A stretch of 64,000 nucleotides of DNA from CAWARU01 sp963784575 (GCA_963784575.1 CAWARU010000001.1:1364001-1428000); one strand, 5' to 3'; counted from the first letter of the stretch, positions 1-8,533 are shown. Notes: generated from the sequence alone by a model not told the origin. Numbers and translations: made by a program.

Positions 1-782
1 TTGCTGCTGAAACAATCGAAAAAGACTATATGATAAGTTGGATTTTATTTTGTCTTTCCAAAAGTGCACTCAAAAACTCTTTTACTTTCTATGGAGGTAC
101 TGCCATAAAACGTATGTACTTCGAGGATCATCGGTTTTCAGAAGATATCGATCTGATAACACATAAAATTGTCACTTTAGAACAAATATTGCAAGAACTC
201 AATTGCTTAAAATACGCCCAAGAAAAATCCAATATATTATTAACAGTAAATAGAGATAATATAATCAAAACTCATAGCCGAATTCAAATGTATATCAATT
301 ATTCCGGTTACGAAGAAATCATTGGTGCTCCCAAAGAAATTCGAATAGACTTTGCTATGGATATGGATTCATATGGAAAAGTGATCGATAAACAAATGAT
401 TGAATCTTATAGCGATTTAAAGATGCAAAATGTCAATATTTCTGTCATGTCCCTCAATACCATATTCGCAAACAAATTGAGTCTTCTTTTGGATATGACA
501 CGCAATGAACCCAGAGATATCTACGATATCTGGTTCCTCTTAAATCGTCTTGAAAAATTTGACTTTAATTTTGAGGAAGTGCGAAAATCATTTAAGGAGA
601 GGCTTGCTTATTATCCAAATTTTAGTACTTTAGTATCCCGATTGAAAGCTACTTCATTTAAAAATAATTGGTACATTAGGCTAAACAAACAAGTTTCAGC
701 CTTACCAGATTTTGACATTATCATTGAAGAAACAATTGATAAAATGAAGGAAATTTTTAGTCCTATTTCTATGTTTAATTAA
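1..782 (+). CDS. AbiEii/AbiGii-type nucleotidyltransferase, 5' end outside window
   Basis: The frame is already open at base 3 and reads AAETIEKDY before the first ATG at 30. IEKDY lies upstream of that ATG and looks like family sequence, so the true start is outside the window. The protein shows the DUF1814 nucleotidyltransferase signature: FYGGTAIKRMYF followed by RFSEDIDL, the GG(T/S)-x-DxD pattern that binds NTP and metal. A later segment, NEPRDIYDIWFL, is also typical. AbiEii proteins are the toxin half of type IV toxin-antitoxin or abortive-infection pairs; the AbiEi partner, if present, would be upstream and unseen. The gene converges on lysR, and its last 55 bp are duplicated beyond the insertion sequence. 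Confidence 0.8.
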   Translation, partial: AAETIEKDYMISWILFCLSKSALKNSFTFYGGTAIKRMYFEDHRFSEDIDLITHKIVTLEQILQELNCLKYAQEKSNILLTVNRDNIIKTHSRIQMYINYSGYEEIIGAPKEIRIDFAMDMDSYGKVIDKQMIESYSDLKMQNVNISVMSLNTIFANKLSLLLDMTRNEPRDIYDIWFLLNRLEKFDFNFEEVRKSFKERLAYYPNFSTLVSRLKATSFKNNWYIRLNKQVSALPDFDIIIEETIDKMKEIFSPISMFN

Positions 783-988
783 AATTTTTACTAATTCCCC
801 CGAAAAAACTTCTCGAGCAACATCACCTTATTCAGATTCATCTTCAGCACATTACTCGCAAAAAAGATTGGGATCTCAACCCCTTCCTCTGGCAAAATTT
901 TCACCAAGGCATCCCGATTGCTACAATCCTTGGCGCAATCTAAATTAAAATAAGGAAATTCCTCGGTAATTACCACAATACCTAAGCC
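728..988. repeat. 261-bp direct repeat, left copy (IS target duplication)
   Basis: Bases 728-988 are repeated at 2972-3232 (constant offset 2244). I found one difference: T at 869 against C at 3113. The repeat starts inside the end of the AbiEii gene, crosses the convergent intergenic gap and ends inside the lysR 3' part. It abuts the insertion-sequence ends exactly on both sides, so it is best read as the target-site duplication. IS1634-family elements are known for very long, variable duplications. Confidence 0.93.
791..988 (-). pseudogene. lysR 3' fragment created by the target duplication
   Basis: This minus-strand stretch encodes the last ~65 residues of the LysR-type regulator whose intact copy lies at 3035-3940, from GLGIVVITEEFPYFNLD to the end. 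It is a by-product of the 261-bp duplication. Upstream, the frame runs briefly into the insertion-sequence end (to about 1000), giving a short chimeric ORF. No promoter or ribosome-binding site supports expression. Confidence 0.9.
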
Positions 989-1027
989 TCCCGACTTCAC
1001 TATTTTTGAGTCTTCTAAAATAGCAAA

Positions 1028-1047
1028 AGCCCCGTACCACGGGGGCT
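1028..1047 (-). terminator. hairpin downstream of the transposase gene
   Basis: AGCCCC pairs with GGGGCT around a short loop, just after the transposase stop in its direction of transcription. On the minus strand it is followed by TTTTGCTATTTT, an interrupted U tract. It probably terminates the transposase message or shields the element from outside transcription. Confidence 0.5.
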
Positions 1048-1086
1048 ATAGCCAATTTAGGCACTACATTATTTGATGTTGGAAAG

Positions 1087-2784
1087 TTATCTTAAATAGA
1101 CTGTTGCGTCTGGTGAGCGGGTTAAATTGAAGGCCTTGTAGATTTTTCGTGCGGTATTAGTGATGCGACCAGGAACGCGATATAGATCCTTGGTTTGCTT
1201 ATGAACGTAAATAGAGGATTGAATTCCTCTTAACTCATCAATCACTGTCTCTATACTAATTTTTTGTGTCAAATTTAATCGATACTGTAAATGTCGTAAT
1301 ACCGAAAATGTCATATAACAAATAGCAATATGTGCATGAATTCGGTTTGGATTCCAATGATAAATCGGACGCATAGCGAGCGTATGCTTATTGATCCGGA
1401 AGGATTCTTCAATCACCCAGAGCCGAGAATATTGGGCGAGCAATGTCTCAGCCTTTTCATCTTCGATATTAGTAATAATTCCGTGTAGTCCATCCCACAT
1501 CGCATCATGCGCAATCTTATCCTCATCTAATTGAGTGCATGCTTGGGGATCTGTTTTTGTAAATTTTTTGACGCCTTGATTAGTTATTAATTTTTGTGTT
1601 TGGCCCTTTTTACCAATTACTTTTTCAATTTTTTCTAAAACTCGAGTTCTATCAGCCACATCTTTTAATGCTCGCTTCTTTTTATAGCTGACTACTAAGC
1701 GACGATTCTCGTGATTAAATTCACCAATCCACGCAAATTCATCGTTTAAAACAGTAGGATAATAACGAGACTCACTAAGTATTTCGCTTTTAATATTATC
1801 AGGCAAAGTGCGTAATTTTGCTGCAACAATATATTGATACCCTTTTTCTTCCATTAGAGCCATATTTTTTTTAGAGAACATAGCACGGTCACCGACAAAA
1901 CAAACTGATTTAATATTAAATAGAGTATGCCAATGCTCAATCGCTGCAATTAAAGTCCCTACTTCAGCCTTATTACCTTCAAATAATTCATAGCTAATGG
2001 GCAAACCATCACCATTAGTTGCCAAAGCTAGCACCACTTGCGTTGTGTTAAACCGACAATCTTTACTGTAACCAAACCTTCTAAGCTCATCTGTTTCAAT
2101 AGATTCGAAGTAAAGCGTAGTCACATCAAATAATACTAAATCTACACTTTCAGGAAATAAGGATTGCGTTCGAGCGAACGTTAGTTTTTTTATTTGATCG
2201 ATTTGATTAAACACTTTATCCATCGTTGAGTAGAGAGCATCTAAATCATGACTTTTTCCGAAATTATCTTCTAATATACGTTGAGTTTTTCGTTTGCTCG
2301 CAGGAAAAACTAATCGGGTTAACACCATATCCTTTAACAAATCATTATCCCGTTTGCTTTTGAAAATTTTATGGTATCCTAACTCGTCGTAAACATAACC
2401 ACCAACCTCGTGAACGCCCTCAATGATGCGTTCATGTTCAACGATCATATCTAAAGTGACCTGCTCAGGAGGAAGAATATCCTTAATTTCCTTTTTTGCG
2501 GGACGGCCAGGTTTTTTATTCTTATTTACTTTTAATAAGGCTGATAAATCGCCTTCAGCGGTTTCAAAGAGGCTAAGTTGCTCAGAGTTTTTTTCATTAA
2601 CTGTAAGCATTGAGGCAATAATATCTTGGGCCAAGTCACGAAGTTTTTGTTCTTCTTTTTCATTCATTGCAATACCGACATGGCGCATAATTTTTTGTTT
2701 AACAGTAGTGTCTTCTCGATACGACTCGACGATTTGCACCGATTTTCGCGGACTATTTGGTGTTGATTTAACGCGAACAAACAA
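1087..2784 (-). CDS. IS1634-family DDE transposase
   Basis: A 565-residue transposase that fills most of the insertion sequence. The three acidic residues can be placed at D220 (LVLFDVTTLYF), D299 (CFVGDRAMF) and E459 (RLWVIEESFRINK). The last lies in the Y-R-E-K type signature of IS4-superfamily elements, with K466 seven residues after the Glu. The N-terminal ~110 residues are charged and probably bind DNA; the middle (RLVFPASKRKTQRILEDNF) is typical of IS1634/IS1549 proteins. The frame is intact and of normal length, so the enzyme may be active. It runs toward the left end of the element and is followed by a hairpin. Confidence 0.93.
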   Translation of the reverse strand: MFVRVKSTPNSPRKSVQIVESYREDTTVKQKIMRHVGIAMNEKEEQKLRDLAQDIIASMLTVNEKNSEQLSLFETAEGDLSALLKVNKNKKPGRPAKKEIKDILPPEQVTLDMIVEHERIIEGVHEVGGYVYDELGYHKIFKSKRDNDLLKDMVLTRLVFPASKRKTQRILEDNFGKSHDLDALYSTMDKVFNQIDQIKKLTFARTQSLFPESVDLVLFDVTTLYFESIETDELRRFGYSKDCRFNTTQVVLALATNGDGLPISYELFEGNKAEVGTLIAAIEHWHTLFNIKSVCFVGDRAMFSKKNMALMEEKGYQYIVAAKLRTLPDNIKSEILSESRYYPTVLNDEFAWIGEFNHENRRLVVSYKKKRALKDVADRTRVLEKIEKVIGKKGQTQKLITNQGVKKFTKTDPQACTQLDEDKIAHDAMWDGLHGIITNIEDEKAETLLAQYSRLWVIEESFRINKHTLAMRPIYHWNPNRIHAHIAICYMTFSVLRHLQYRLNLTQKISIETVIDELRGIQSSIYVHKQTKDLYRVPGRITNTARKIYKAFNLTRSPDATVYLR

Positions 2785-2971
2785 AGTAGACGCCTCTATT
2801 TTGAAAAACTAAGTGAAATTTTAAAAAATTTTTTTCAAAGTGTCAACATTTTTTTGTTTACTAGGCACTACAGTAGAAAATTTTTGATCATGAAATAAAA
2901 AAGATCCCGTGCTACAAGGATTTAATAAAAAAACTTTTGGGAATTTAGTTTAGATTACGATGAAGTCGGGA

Positions 2972-3026
2972 AGAAACAATTGATAAAATGAAGGAAATTT
3001 TTAGTCCTATTTCTATGTTTAATTAA
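2972..3026 (+). pseudogene. AbiEii gene 3' remnant
   Basis: The last 18 codons and stop of the AbiEii gene, duplicated to the right of the insertion sequence (stop at 3024-3026, equivalent to 780-782). It has no start and no function; it marks the pre-insertion order AbiEii then lysR. Confidence 0.85.
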
Positions 3027-3232
3027 AATTTTTACTAATTCCCCCGAAAAAACTTCTCGAGCAACATCACCTTATTCAGATTCATCTTCAGCACATTACT
3101 CGCAAAAAAGATCGGGATCTCAACCCCTTCCTCTGGCAAAATTTTCACCAAGGCATCCCGATTGCTACAATCCTTGGCGCAATCTAAATTAAAATAAGGA
3201 AATTCCTCGGTAATTACCACAATACCTAAGCC
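2972..3232. repeat. 261-bp direct repeat, right copy (IS target duplication)
   Basis: Right-hand copy of 728-988 with a single mismatch (C at 3113, T at 869). It restores the complete 3' end of lysR and holds an orphan 3' tail of the AbiEii gene. It begins at the base after the right inverted repeat of the insertion sequence. Confidence 0.93.
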
Positions 3233-3940
3233 TTGAATCAGAGCCTCATACAGGCCAAGCGCTGAATTCATCACGAGAAAAGGATTGCGGGGATGGCTAT
3301 CCTTTGTTCCAATGCGAAGATGCCAATCCAAATCGCCGCGATGTCCTGCTTCATTGTGGTAATAGCTAATCAAGCGATGATTATCCAAATCAGCCGTCGT
3401 TTTTGGCATGCCAAATTCTTTGACATAGCTATTCGAAGCATAGAGTTTGGTATGGAAGGTGAATAATTTTTTTTGTACAACGTTTGGATTTGATTGAACT
3501 TTGGGCAAAATTGCAACATCGGCATAGTGTGAGGCAACATCTACCCTATCATCCACAGCAATGATGCGAAGTTTGTACTTGGGATGATGACTCGAAAATT
3601 CTTTTAATTTTTGCACCAACCAGATATTGGTGACACCCGTTGTGGTTACAATGCGAATGATATCATCGTCTTTCTCGTTTTCATTGGAAATTTCTTCAAT
3701 TTTTTCAAGTTGGTTCATCATGATTTGAACATACTTCAGCAATTCTTCTGCTTTTTCTGTCAGCACGAGGGAACGATGCGAACGCTTGAACAATTTGAAT
3801 TTGAGATGATCTTCTAAGGAGGTGATCTGCTTGCTGATGTAAGATGTTTTAACACCAAGATGCACAGAAGCTTTCTGATAGGAGCCTTCTAGTGCAACAT
3901 GATAGAAGGTGACGAGCTTTTTGGTGTCTATTTTTTCCAT
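3035..3940 (-). CDS. LysR-family transcriptional regulator
   Basis: The 301-residue length is typical of LysR regulators. The N-terminus carries the winged helix-turn-helix (FYHVALEGSYQKASVHLGVK, then SYISKQITSLEDHL). After a linker helix comes the periplasmic-binding-like effector domain, with segments such as IVTTTGVTNIWLVQKLKEF and GLGIVVITEEF. The stop of the downstream EamA-type transporter gene lies only a few bases from this start in the opposite sense of the operon (transporter start at 4933, transporter stop 3944, lysR start 3940), so the two genes are co-transcribed with lysR second. The exporter and nucleotide transporters are plausible targets, which is inference. The 3' end survived the insertion only because it was duplicated. 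Confidence 0.9.
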   Translation of the reverse strand: MEKIDTKKLVTFYHVALEGSYQKASVHLGVKTSYISKQITSLEDHLKFKLFKRSHRSLVLTEKAEELLKYVQIMMNQLEKIEEISNENEKDDDIIRIVTTTGVTNIWLVQKLKEFSSHHPKYKLRIIAVDDRVDVASHYADVAILPKVQSNPNVVQKKLFTFHTKLYASNSYVKEFGMPKTTADLDNHRLISYYHNEAGHRGDLDWHLRIGTKDSHPRNPFLVMNSALGLYEALIQGLGIVVITEEFPYFNLDCAKDCSNRDALVKILPEEGVEIPIFFASNVLKMNLNKVMLLEKFFRGN

Positions 3941-3943
3941 AGA

Positions 3944-4933
3944 TTAACCTCTCGGGGTAGTTATAAAAGCTTTTAAATTCTTTAAGCTAAAATTTTTAAA
4001 ACTTAAATTCTTAAAATTTAAGTTAGGGATGCTTGAAATCTTCAAGCTTAAGTTTCTCACTCTTTCATTCTTAAATACATTTTGATTGATGGCGATGCCG
4101 ACTATGATAATCAGAAACGATATCACTTCAAGCAACGAAAACTGTTCATCGAGCAGGAAGTAAGAAATGACACAGGAAAAAGGCGGCAATAACAGCATGA
4201 AAGGCGTAATCAAGGCACTTTGGTATTTTTTCAATAACCAAAACCAAAGGCAATTACCCAGGATATTTGCCACAAAGGCAGCATATAAGACGCCAAGTAA
4301 AATTTCGAGATTCAGTGCCGAGAGTGACTCCGTTATAATCTGACTGCCGCCATGGATTGTGATCATAATGATCATAGGCACGGCAGCAACTGCCGTTATC
4401 CAAACATTGGTCGATAGATTGCAGGACAATTTATATTTCTTGATAAGGCAAATCCCGACACCCCAAGAACCAGCTGCAAACAATACATAAAGCATCGCAA
4501 TAAAATGATTGTTTTCATGGGCATTGAAGAATAAGGAATCACTGAACAAAAGACCGACCCCGAGGAAAGACAGTAACATCCCTGCAATTTGATGGATTTT
4601 GGGGACTTCTTGCAACAGTAAAAAGCAAAATAACACTGCAAAAAAGGAGCTCGTTTGGTAAATAAAGGAAACCACGCCAACATCTGTGCCATATTGCAGA
4701 GATAATCCAACCAAAAGAAACGTTAAAGCATTGTAAAAGAAACTGATCTTCAATAATTGAAAAATACTGATGGCGGGTTTTTTGAAGAAAAAAATTAAGG
4801 GTACACAAGCCACAAAGCGCAATAAATTGAAAAATTCCAGCGGTATTTGCTTACTGAAAATCTTTTGCAAGATCAAATTGATTGACCAGGAAAAGATCAC
4901 TAAAAGTGCAATAATGATGTCCTTGAACTGCAC
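3944..4933 (-). CDS. EamA/DMT-superfamily transporter
   Basis: A 329-residue inner-membrane protein with about ten hydrophobic segments in two halves, as in the drug/metabolite transporter (RhaT/EamA) family. Examples are the first segment near residue 7 (IIALLVIFSWSINLILQKIF) and the late one LLEVISFLIIIVGIAI. Family members usually export metabolites or amino acids; the substrate cannot be read here. The last ~45 residues form a polar cytoplasmic tail with the repeat NLNFK-NLSFK-NFSLK-NLKAF, not usual in the family. The stop is 3 bp from the lysR start and the start is 27 bp after the npt stop, so it sits within a minus-strand operon. Confidence 0.85.
   Translation of the reverse strand: MQFKDIIIALLVIFSWSINLILQKIFSKQIPLEFFNLLRFVACVPLIFFFKKPAISIFQLLKISFFYNALTFLLVGLSLQYGTDVGVVSFIYQTSSFFAVLFCFLLLQEVPKIHQIAGMLLSFLGVGLLFSDSLFFNAHENNHFIAMLYVLFAAGSWGVGICLIKKYKLSCNLSTNVWITAVAAVPMIIMITIHGGSQIITESLSALNLEILLGVLYAAFVANILGNCLWFWLLKKYQSALITPFMLLLPPFSCVISYFLLDEQFSLLEVISFLIIIVGIAINQNVFKNERVRNLSLKISSIPNLNFKNLSFKNFSLKNLKAFITTPRG
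3965..4024 (-). repeat. 15-bp tandem repeat in transporter tail (4 units)
   Basis: Four degenerate 15-bp units encode N-(L/F)-x-(F/L)-K pentapeptides at the C-terminus of the EamA-type transporter. The period keeps the reading frame. It is one of several period-15 coding repeats in this window. Confidence 0.7.
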
Positions 4934-4960
4934 AGAAACCGACCTCCTAGTCGTGTTAGC

Positions 4961-6580
4961 TTATGTAGATACCGTTTGCGTGGATACTGTTTGTGAAGAT
5001 ACCGTGACCGCGGTGGTGGATAGTGTTATATCAGCCGTATCTTCTTCTTTTCCAGCAGTATCAATGGAATGCGCAACCATCTTACCTAAACCTCTCACTG
5101 CGATGATCCAACCACTCAAGACCACCAAAAATATTCCGGCAACATAGGGTATTGTTAATGCTAATTCACCGCACAGAACCAAGAGCACTTGGATAGTCAA
5201 TGAGCCGCCTGATTTTCCAAACCGAGAGGCAATGCCATCCACCACCGCTTTACCCTTGCGTTGTTCTACTTTAGGGAGTGGGATGAAGGCGATTTCCTTA
5301 GTTTCATCAAAGACAGTATATTTTGAAGCTCTTCCTAAGCAAATCTGAGCCGAACCGAAGAAAAGGGCTAAACTTGCCGCTGGAACATTCAATATGGAAT
5401 ACAGCAAATCTGAGAGCGGGATCGAAGCTTCAAATAGAAGGAAACCAAAGAAGCCAACGCTGGTGAGAAGCCAAATCAGCGGCGTAATCATGGCTGTCAC
5501 GGTCCAACCATAGCGTCGAATGACGTTTCCAGAAAGAATCAGACCAGATAAAGTTGCAAAAATACCGGTGATGGAGGCAATTTGATTGATATAGGCATTA
5601 AAGTCGTTTTCATTGGTGTACCTTTGGCTGACTTGATCAGTCCATAGCACATCAGAAAGGTTATAAACAACATTGTATGCCACCACTAAAATTGTGATGT
5701 ACACCATATATCTGGATTTTGCTAAATAGGCGAAGCATTCCATTAAGGAAAGTTTTTTCGCATTCTTATCTTCTGCTTTTTCGACATCGATGATAATCAA
5801 AGGCTGCACTCTGGGCTGATAGCGTATGATGGCGCGATTGACCCAACGGAACAGTACGATGACGGCGACGCCAAGTAATAATACTAATCCGAGCTGCAGC
5901 ATCAATGTTTGTTCCCAGGCAGCATGCCCAAATGGAATTAAGGGATTATATTCTTGAACTGTTAAAAATTGAGCAGATTGACCTGAAAATATTCCGGAGA
6001 AATTGGCACCAATGGCAAAGATAGCATAAAAACGTTTTGCCTCATCTACCGTGGTAACTTCGTTTGCAAATCCCCAGAACAGCATCGATAAAACGACTGC
6101 CGACCACATCTCACACATGACGTAGAAGAGCGATAACGGCCAATGACGGATGATGGCGATTAAGCCTCTGAGTCCTTCTGGTAAGCGGCTCTGCAGGAGA
6201 TTTGCCAGGTTGGTTAATTCTAATGCTTCACGATTGGGGTGCAGGACCAGCAGAAAGAAGCTGAAAAATCCGAGAAACATGATCAGCATGGTATAAAAGA
6301 TTTGTTCGCGTCCCATCCGGTTTGATAATTTTGTATATAAATAAGTGAGTAGCACCGCAGCAGGTAATACCGCCCAAACTTTCAAAAAGGGAATGACTTC
6401 TGCTCCGACACCACCGGCTTTTACCACAATGGTGACTTTCATACAGCGAAGCAAATTATAGATAAAGGAAATCAAGAAGAAGAGCGCAAGCATAGGGAGG
6501 AGTTTTCGGTGTTCGTGGAAATGAATAGGCCACAAAAAATTCCGAATTTTCCCAAAAGGTTTAGGCGTTGTTGCTTGCAT
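4961..6580 (-). CDS. Npt/Tlc nucleotide translocase 1
   Basis: A 539-residue polytopic membrane protein of the ATP/ADP translocase family (TC 2.A.12) used by rickettsiae, chlamydiae and plastids to exchange nucleotides with their surroundings. Characteristic stretches include FLWPIHFHEHRKLLPMLALF at the N-terminus, LRCMKVTIVVKAGG, FWGFANEVTTVDEAKRFYAIF and KGKAVVDGIASRFGKSGGS. It is a close paralogue of the next gene upstream (6805-8475). Whether it exchanges ATP for ADP or imports other nucleotides cannot be settled from sequence. The start is supported by a strong Shine-Dalgarno (GGAGGTG) five bases upstream. The C-terminus ends in TVSSQ-TVSTQ-TVST repeats. Presence implies dependence on host nucleotides or energy. 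Confidence 0.94.
   Translation of the reverse strand: MQATTPKPFGKIRNFLWPIHFHEHRKLLPMLALFFLISFIYNLLRCMKVTIVVKAGGVGAEVIPFLKVWAVLPAAVLLTYLYTKLSNRMGREQIFYTMLIMFLGFFSFFLLVLHPNREALELTNLANLLQSRLPEGLRGLIAIIRHWPLSLFYVMCEMWSAVVLSMLFWGFANEVTTVDEAKRFYAIFAIGANFSGIFSGQSAQFLTVQEYNPLIPFGHAAWEQTLMLQLGLVLLLGVAVIVLFRWVNRAIIRYQPRVQPLIIIDVEKAEDKNAKKLSLMECFAYLAKSRYMVYITILVVAYNVVYNLSDVLWTDQVSQRYTNENDFNAYINQIASITGIFATLSGLILSGNVIRRYGWTVTAMITPLIWLLTSVGFFGFLLFEASIPLSDLLYSILNVPAASLALFFGSAQICLGRASKYTVFDETKEIAFIPLPKVEQRKGKAVVDGIASRFGKSGGSLTIQVLLVLCGELALTIPYVAGIFLVVLSGWIIAVRGLGKMVAHSIDTAGKEEDTADITLSTTAVTVSSQTVSTQTVST
4964..5005 (-). repeat. 15-bp tandem repeat at npt1 3' end
   Basis: Nearly three 15-bp units encode TVSSQ, TVSTQ and TVST immediately before the stop codon of nucleotide translocase 1. 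The plus strand shows the period as GATACCGTTTGC-like units. Confidence 0.7.
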
Positions 6581-6625
6581 CTACACCTCCGAGTACAGGT
6601 TCTAATATAATCCAATACTTCTGCT

Positions 6626-6655
6626 ATTTTGCCAGAAAGCATGTATTCTTGTCAA
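6626..6655 (-). promoter_or_regulatory. putative promoter of npt1
   Basis: On the minus strand a perfect -35 (TTGACA, 6650-6655) is followed after 18 bp by CAAAAT (6626-6631), a 4/6 match to the -10 consensus. It lies about 45 bp upstream of the npt1 start, in the 224-bp gap between the two translocase genes. The -10 is weak and the assignment provisional. Confidence 0.4.
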
Positions 6656-6656
6656 T

Positions 6657-6670
6657 GTTTGTTGACAAAC
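6657..6670. promoter_or_regulatory. inverted repeat beside the npt1 -35 box
   Basis: GTTTGT-tg-ACAAAC is a 6-bp inverted repeat directly upstream of the proposed -35 box of npt1. It could be an operator for a dimeric regulator such as the nearby LysR protein; this is inference from position. Confidence 0.3.
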
Positions 6671-6804
6671 TTGAGTAACTTTTGTATGTTCATATGTTTA
6701 TAAGCGATTAAAAATTAAAATAAGTAACTATATTAAATTTAAAATGTAATTACACTGGATAACGCAATTTACAAATAAAAAATTCAATATATTATCTATG
6801 GCTC

Positions 6805-8475
6805 CTAGTTGTTTCTAACCACCTCAAAGGAGCTATTTACTACACTCGTATCTGCATCCGAAATAGCTTTTTCACTACTGATTTCTCTATCAATTTCTCT
6901 ATCAATAGTATTACTGACGAGCCTTCCCAAATTCCTCACCGCATATAACCATAACGCAAATACGACAATAAATGTCGCAGTTACATAAGGAATGGTAAGC
7001 ATAAGCTCGCCGCAAATAATTATCAAGACCTGAATCATAAGAGATCCGCCAGATTTACCAAATCTAGAGGCAATTCCATCAACGACGGCTTTTCCTTTTC
7101 TTTGTTCTTCTTTTGAAAGAGGGATAAATGCTATTTCTTTGGACTCATCAAAAACCGTATATTTAGCAGCACGACCAAGACAGATTTGAGCAGAGCCAAA
7201 AATCAATATAAGGCTATAAACCGGGACACCACAGAAACCAGCTATGATTTCATTGAATTGCATATTGGATGAAAAGAGGAGACAAGTTAAGAAACCAATG
7301 CTAGTTGCTACCCAAATTCCGGGGGTGATGAGTGCCGTTGCCGTCCATCCGTAGCGGCGAATCACATTACCAGAGAGTAACAATGCGGAAAGAGTAGCGA
7401 AAACACCCGTCCAGGTTGCCACCTGATTGATATAGGTGTTGAATTCTCCGGCTTCAGGGTAATGTTGCCTGACTTGTTCTGTCCAGAGTACATCCGCCAT
7501 ATTATAAACAATATTATAAGCCACCACTAACAAGGTGATGTAGAGCATGTAAGGAGATCTCGCGAGTTGTGCAAAACATTCTAACAAGGACAATTTTTCT
7601 AATTTTTCTTCTTTCTTTATTTTTTCAGATTCAATGCCTTCTCTGCTATTGTATGAATCCGAACTTCCCTTGTGAACCCCATTACCAGCAACCGTGCTTG
7701 GAACAATATGGTTATTTAACCAACGATAAAGCAAAATAATCAGAACGCCAATGAAAAGCACCACTCCAATTTGTAATACTAAGGACTGTTCCCAAGCACT
7801 TTTACCAAAAGGCAGTATTGGATTAAAAGTCTCTAAAGTAAGACACTGTGCACATTGTCCAGAGAATATGCCAGAACTATTGGCCCCAAGTGCGAATATA
7901 GCGTAAAAACGCTTGGCCTCGTCTACTGAGGTAACCTCATTCGCAAAACCCCAGAACAGCATGGAAAGCACGATTGCGCTCCACATTTCGGACAGCACAT
8001 AAAAGAGAGACAATGGCCAATGACGAACCACAGCAATAAGACCTCTGAATCCTTCTGGCAAAACCCCTTGTAATACTTCTGAGAGATGTGTCAATTCAAG
8101 GGCTTCATGATTGGGATGCAGCACCAGCACAAAGAACATGAAAAATCCTAAGAAGAAACTCAGCATGGTATAAAATACTTTTTCGCGAGGTAAACGGCTG
8201 GCAAGAAAAGTATAAAGAAAGGTGAGTAGGAGTGCACCTGGCAAAACTGCCCAAACTTTTAGAAAGGGAATGACTTCAGCACCGGATCCTACTGCTGTCA
8301 CCACCAAGGTAACTTTCATACAGCGCAAAACATTGTAGACAAAGGAAATCAGGAAAAAGAGTGCAAACATAGGAATTAATTTCCGATGTTCATAACGGTG
8401 GATAGGCCAGACAAAACTGCGTAGTTTCCCAAAGGGTGCTTGGGTATTTCCAGAATGCATATTACTGTTTTGCAT
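6805..8475 (-). CDS. Npt/Tlc nucleotide translocase 2
   Basis: Second ATP/ADP-translocase family protein, 556 residues from the chosen start. It shares long collinear stretches with translocase 1, for example FWGFANEVTSVDEAKRFYAIF and KGKAVVDGIASRFGKSGGSL, so the pair arose by tandem duplication. It differs in a longer, charged mid-protein loop (around VHKGSSDSYNSREGIESEKI) and an acidic C-terminus. The ORF can be extended upstream to 8523, but that extension runs into the terminator hairpin; MQNSN at 8475 is preceded by AAAGGAGG at ideal spacing, so I start there. Paralogues in this family often differ in substrate (ATP/ADP exchange versus nucleotide uptake). Confidence 0.93.
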   Translation of the reverse strand: MQNSNMHSGNTQAPFGKLRSFVWPIHRYEHRKLIPMFALFFLISFVYNVLRCMKVTLVVTAVGSGAEVIPFLKVWAVLPGALLLTFLYTFLASRLPREKVFYTMLSFFLGFFMFFVLVLHPNHEALELTHLSEVLQGVLPEGFRGLIAVVRHWPLSLFYVLSEMWSAIVLSMLFWGFANEVTSVDEAKRFYAIFALGANSSGIFSGQCAQCLTLETFNPILPFGKSAWEQSLVLQIGVVLFIGVLIILLYRWLNNHIVPSTVAGNGVHKGSSDSYNSREGIESEKIKKEEKLEKLSLLECFAQLARSPYMLYITLLVVAYNIVYNMADVLWTEQVRQHYPEAGEFNTYINQVATWTGVFATLSALLLSGNVIRRYGWTATALITPGIWVATSIGFLTCLLFSSNMQFNEIIAGFCGVPVYSLILIFGSAQICLGRAAKYTVFDESKEIAFIPLSKEEQRKGKAVVDGIASRFGKSGGSLMIQVLIIICGELMLTIPYVTATFIVVFALWLYAVRNLGRLVSNTIDREIDREISSEKAISDADTSVVNSSFEVVRNN

Positions 8476-8503
8476 TACAAAGCCTCCTTTCACAAAAAAT
8501 AAG

Positions 8504-8533
8504 TATAAAAAAACCGGGAACATAGCCCGGTTT
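8504..8533 (-). terminator. intrinsic terminator of the ribosomal operon
   Basis: On the minus strand, AAACCGGG and CCCGGTTT form an 8-bp stem around a 7-nt loop (8511-8518 with 8526-8533), followed by a run of Ts. It lies about 110 bp after the rplQ stop and before the Shine-Dalgarno of npt2: a textbook Rho-independent terminator separating the alpha operon from the nucleotide-transporter genes. Confidence 0.88.

Larger units (their letters stand above)
989..2971 (-). mobile_element. IS1634-family insertion sequence, complete
   Basis: The element spans 1983 bp. Its ends are 11-bp inverted repeats, TCCCGACTTCA at 989-999 and its complement at 2961-2971. It carries one DDE transposase gene on the minus strand and an internal hairpin (1028-1047) downstream of that gene. 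The 261-bp direct repeats start exactly where the inverted repeats end, which fixes both boundaries. Intact ends, an intact transposase and nearly identical flanking repeats suggest a recent insertion. The family name rests on the transposase sequence and the very long duplication. Confidence 0.92.

Noticed and set aside
2423..2812. 129-codon plus-strand ORF over the transposase N-terminus
   Set aside because: Lies wholly antisense to the conserved transposase and shows no family features.
8476..8523. Upstream start for nucleotide translocase 2 (MFPVFLYLFF)
   Set aside because: It lies within the terminator stem and loop, while the ATG at 8475 has an ideal Shine-Dalgarno.
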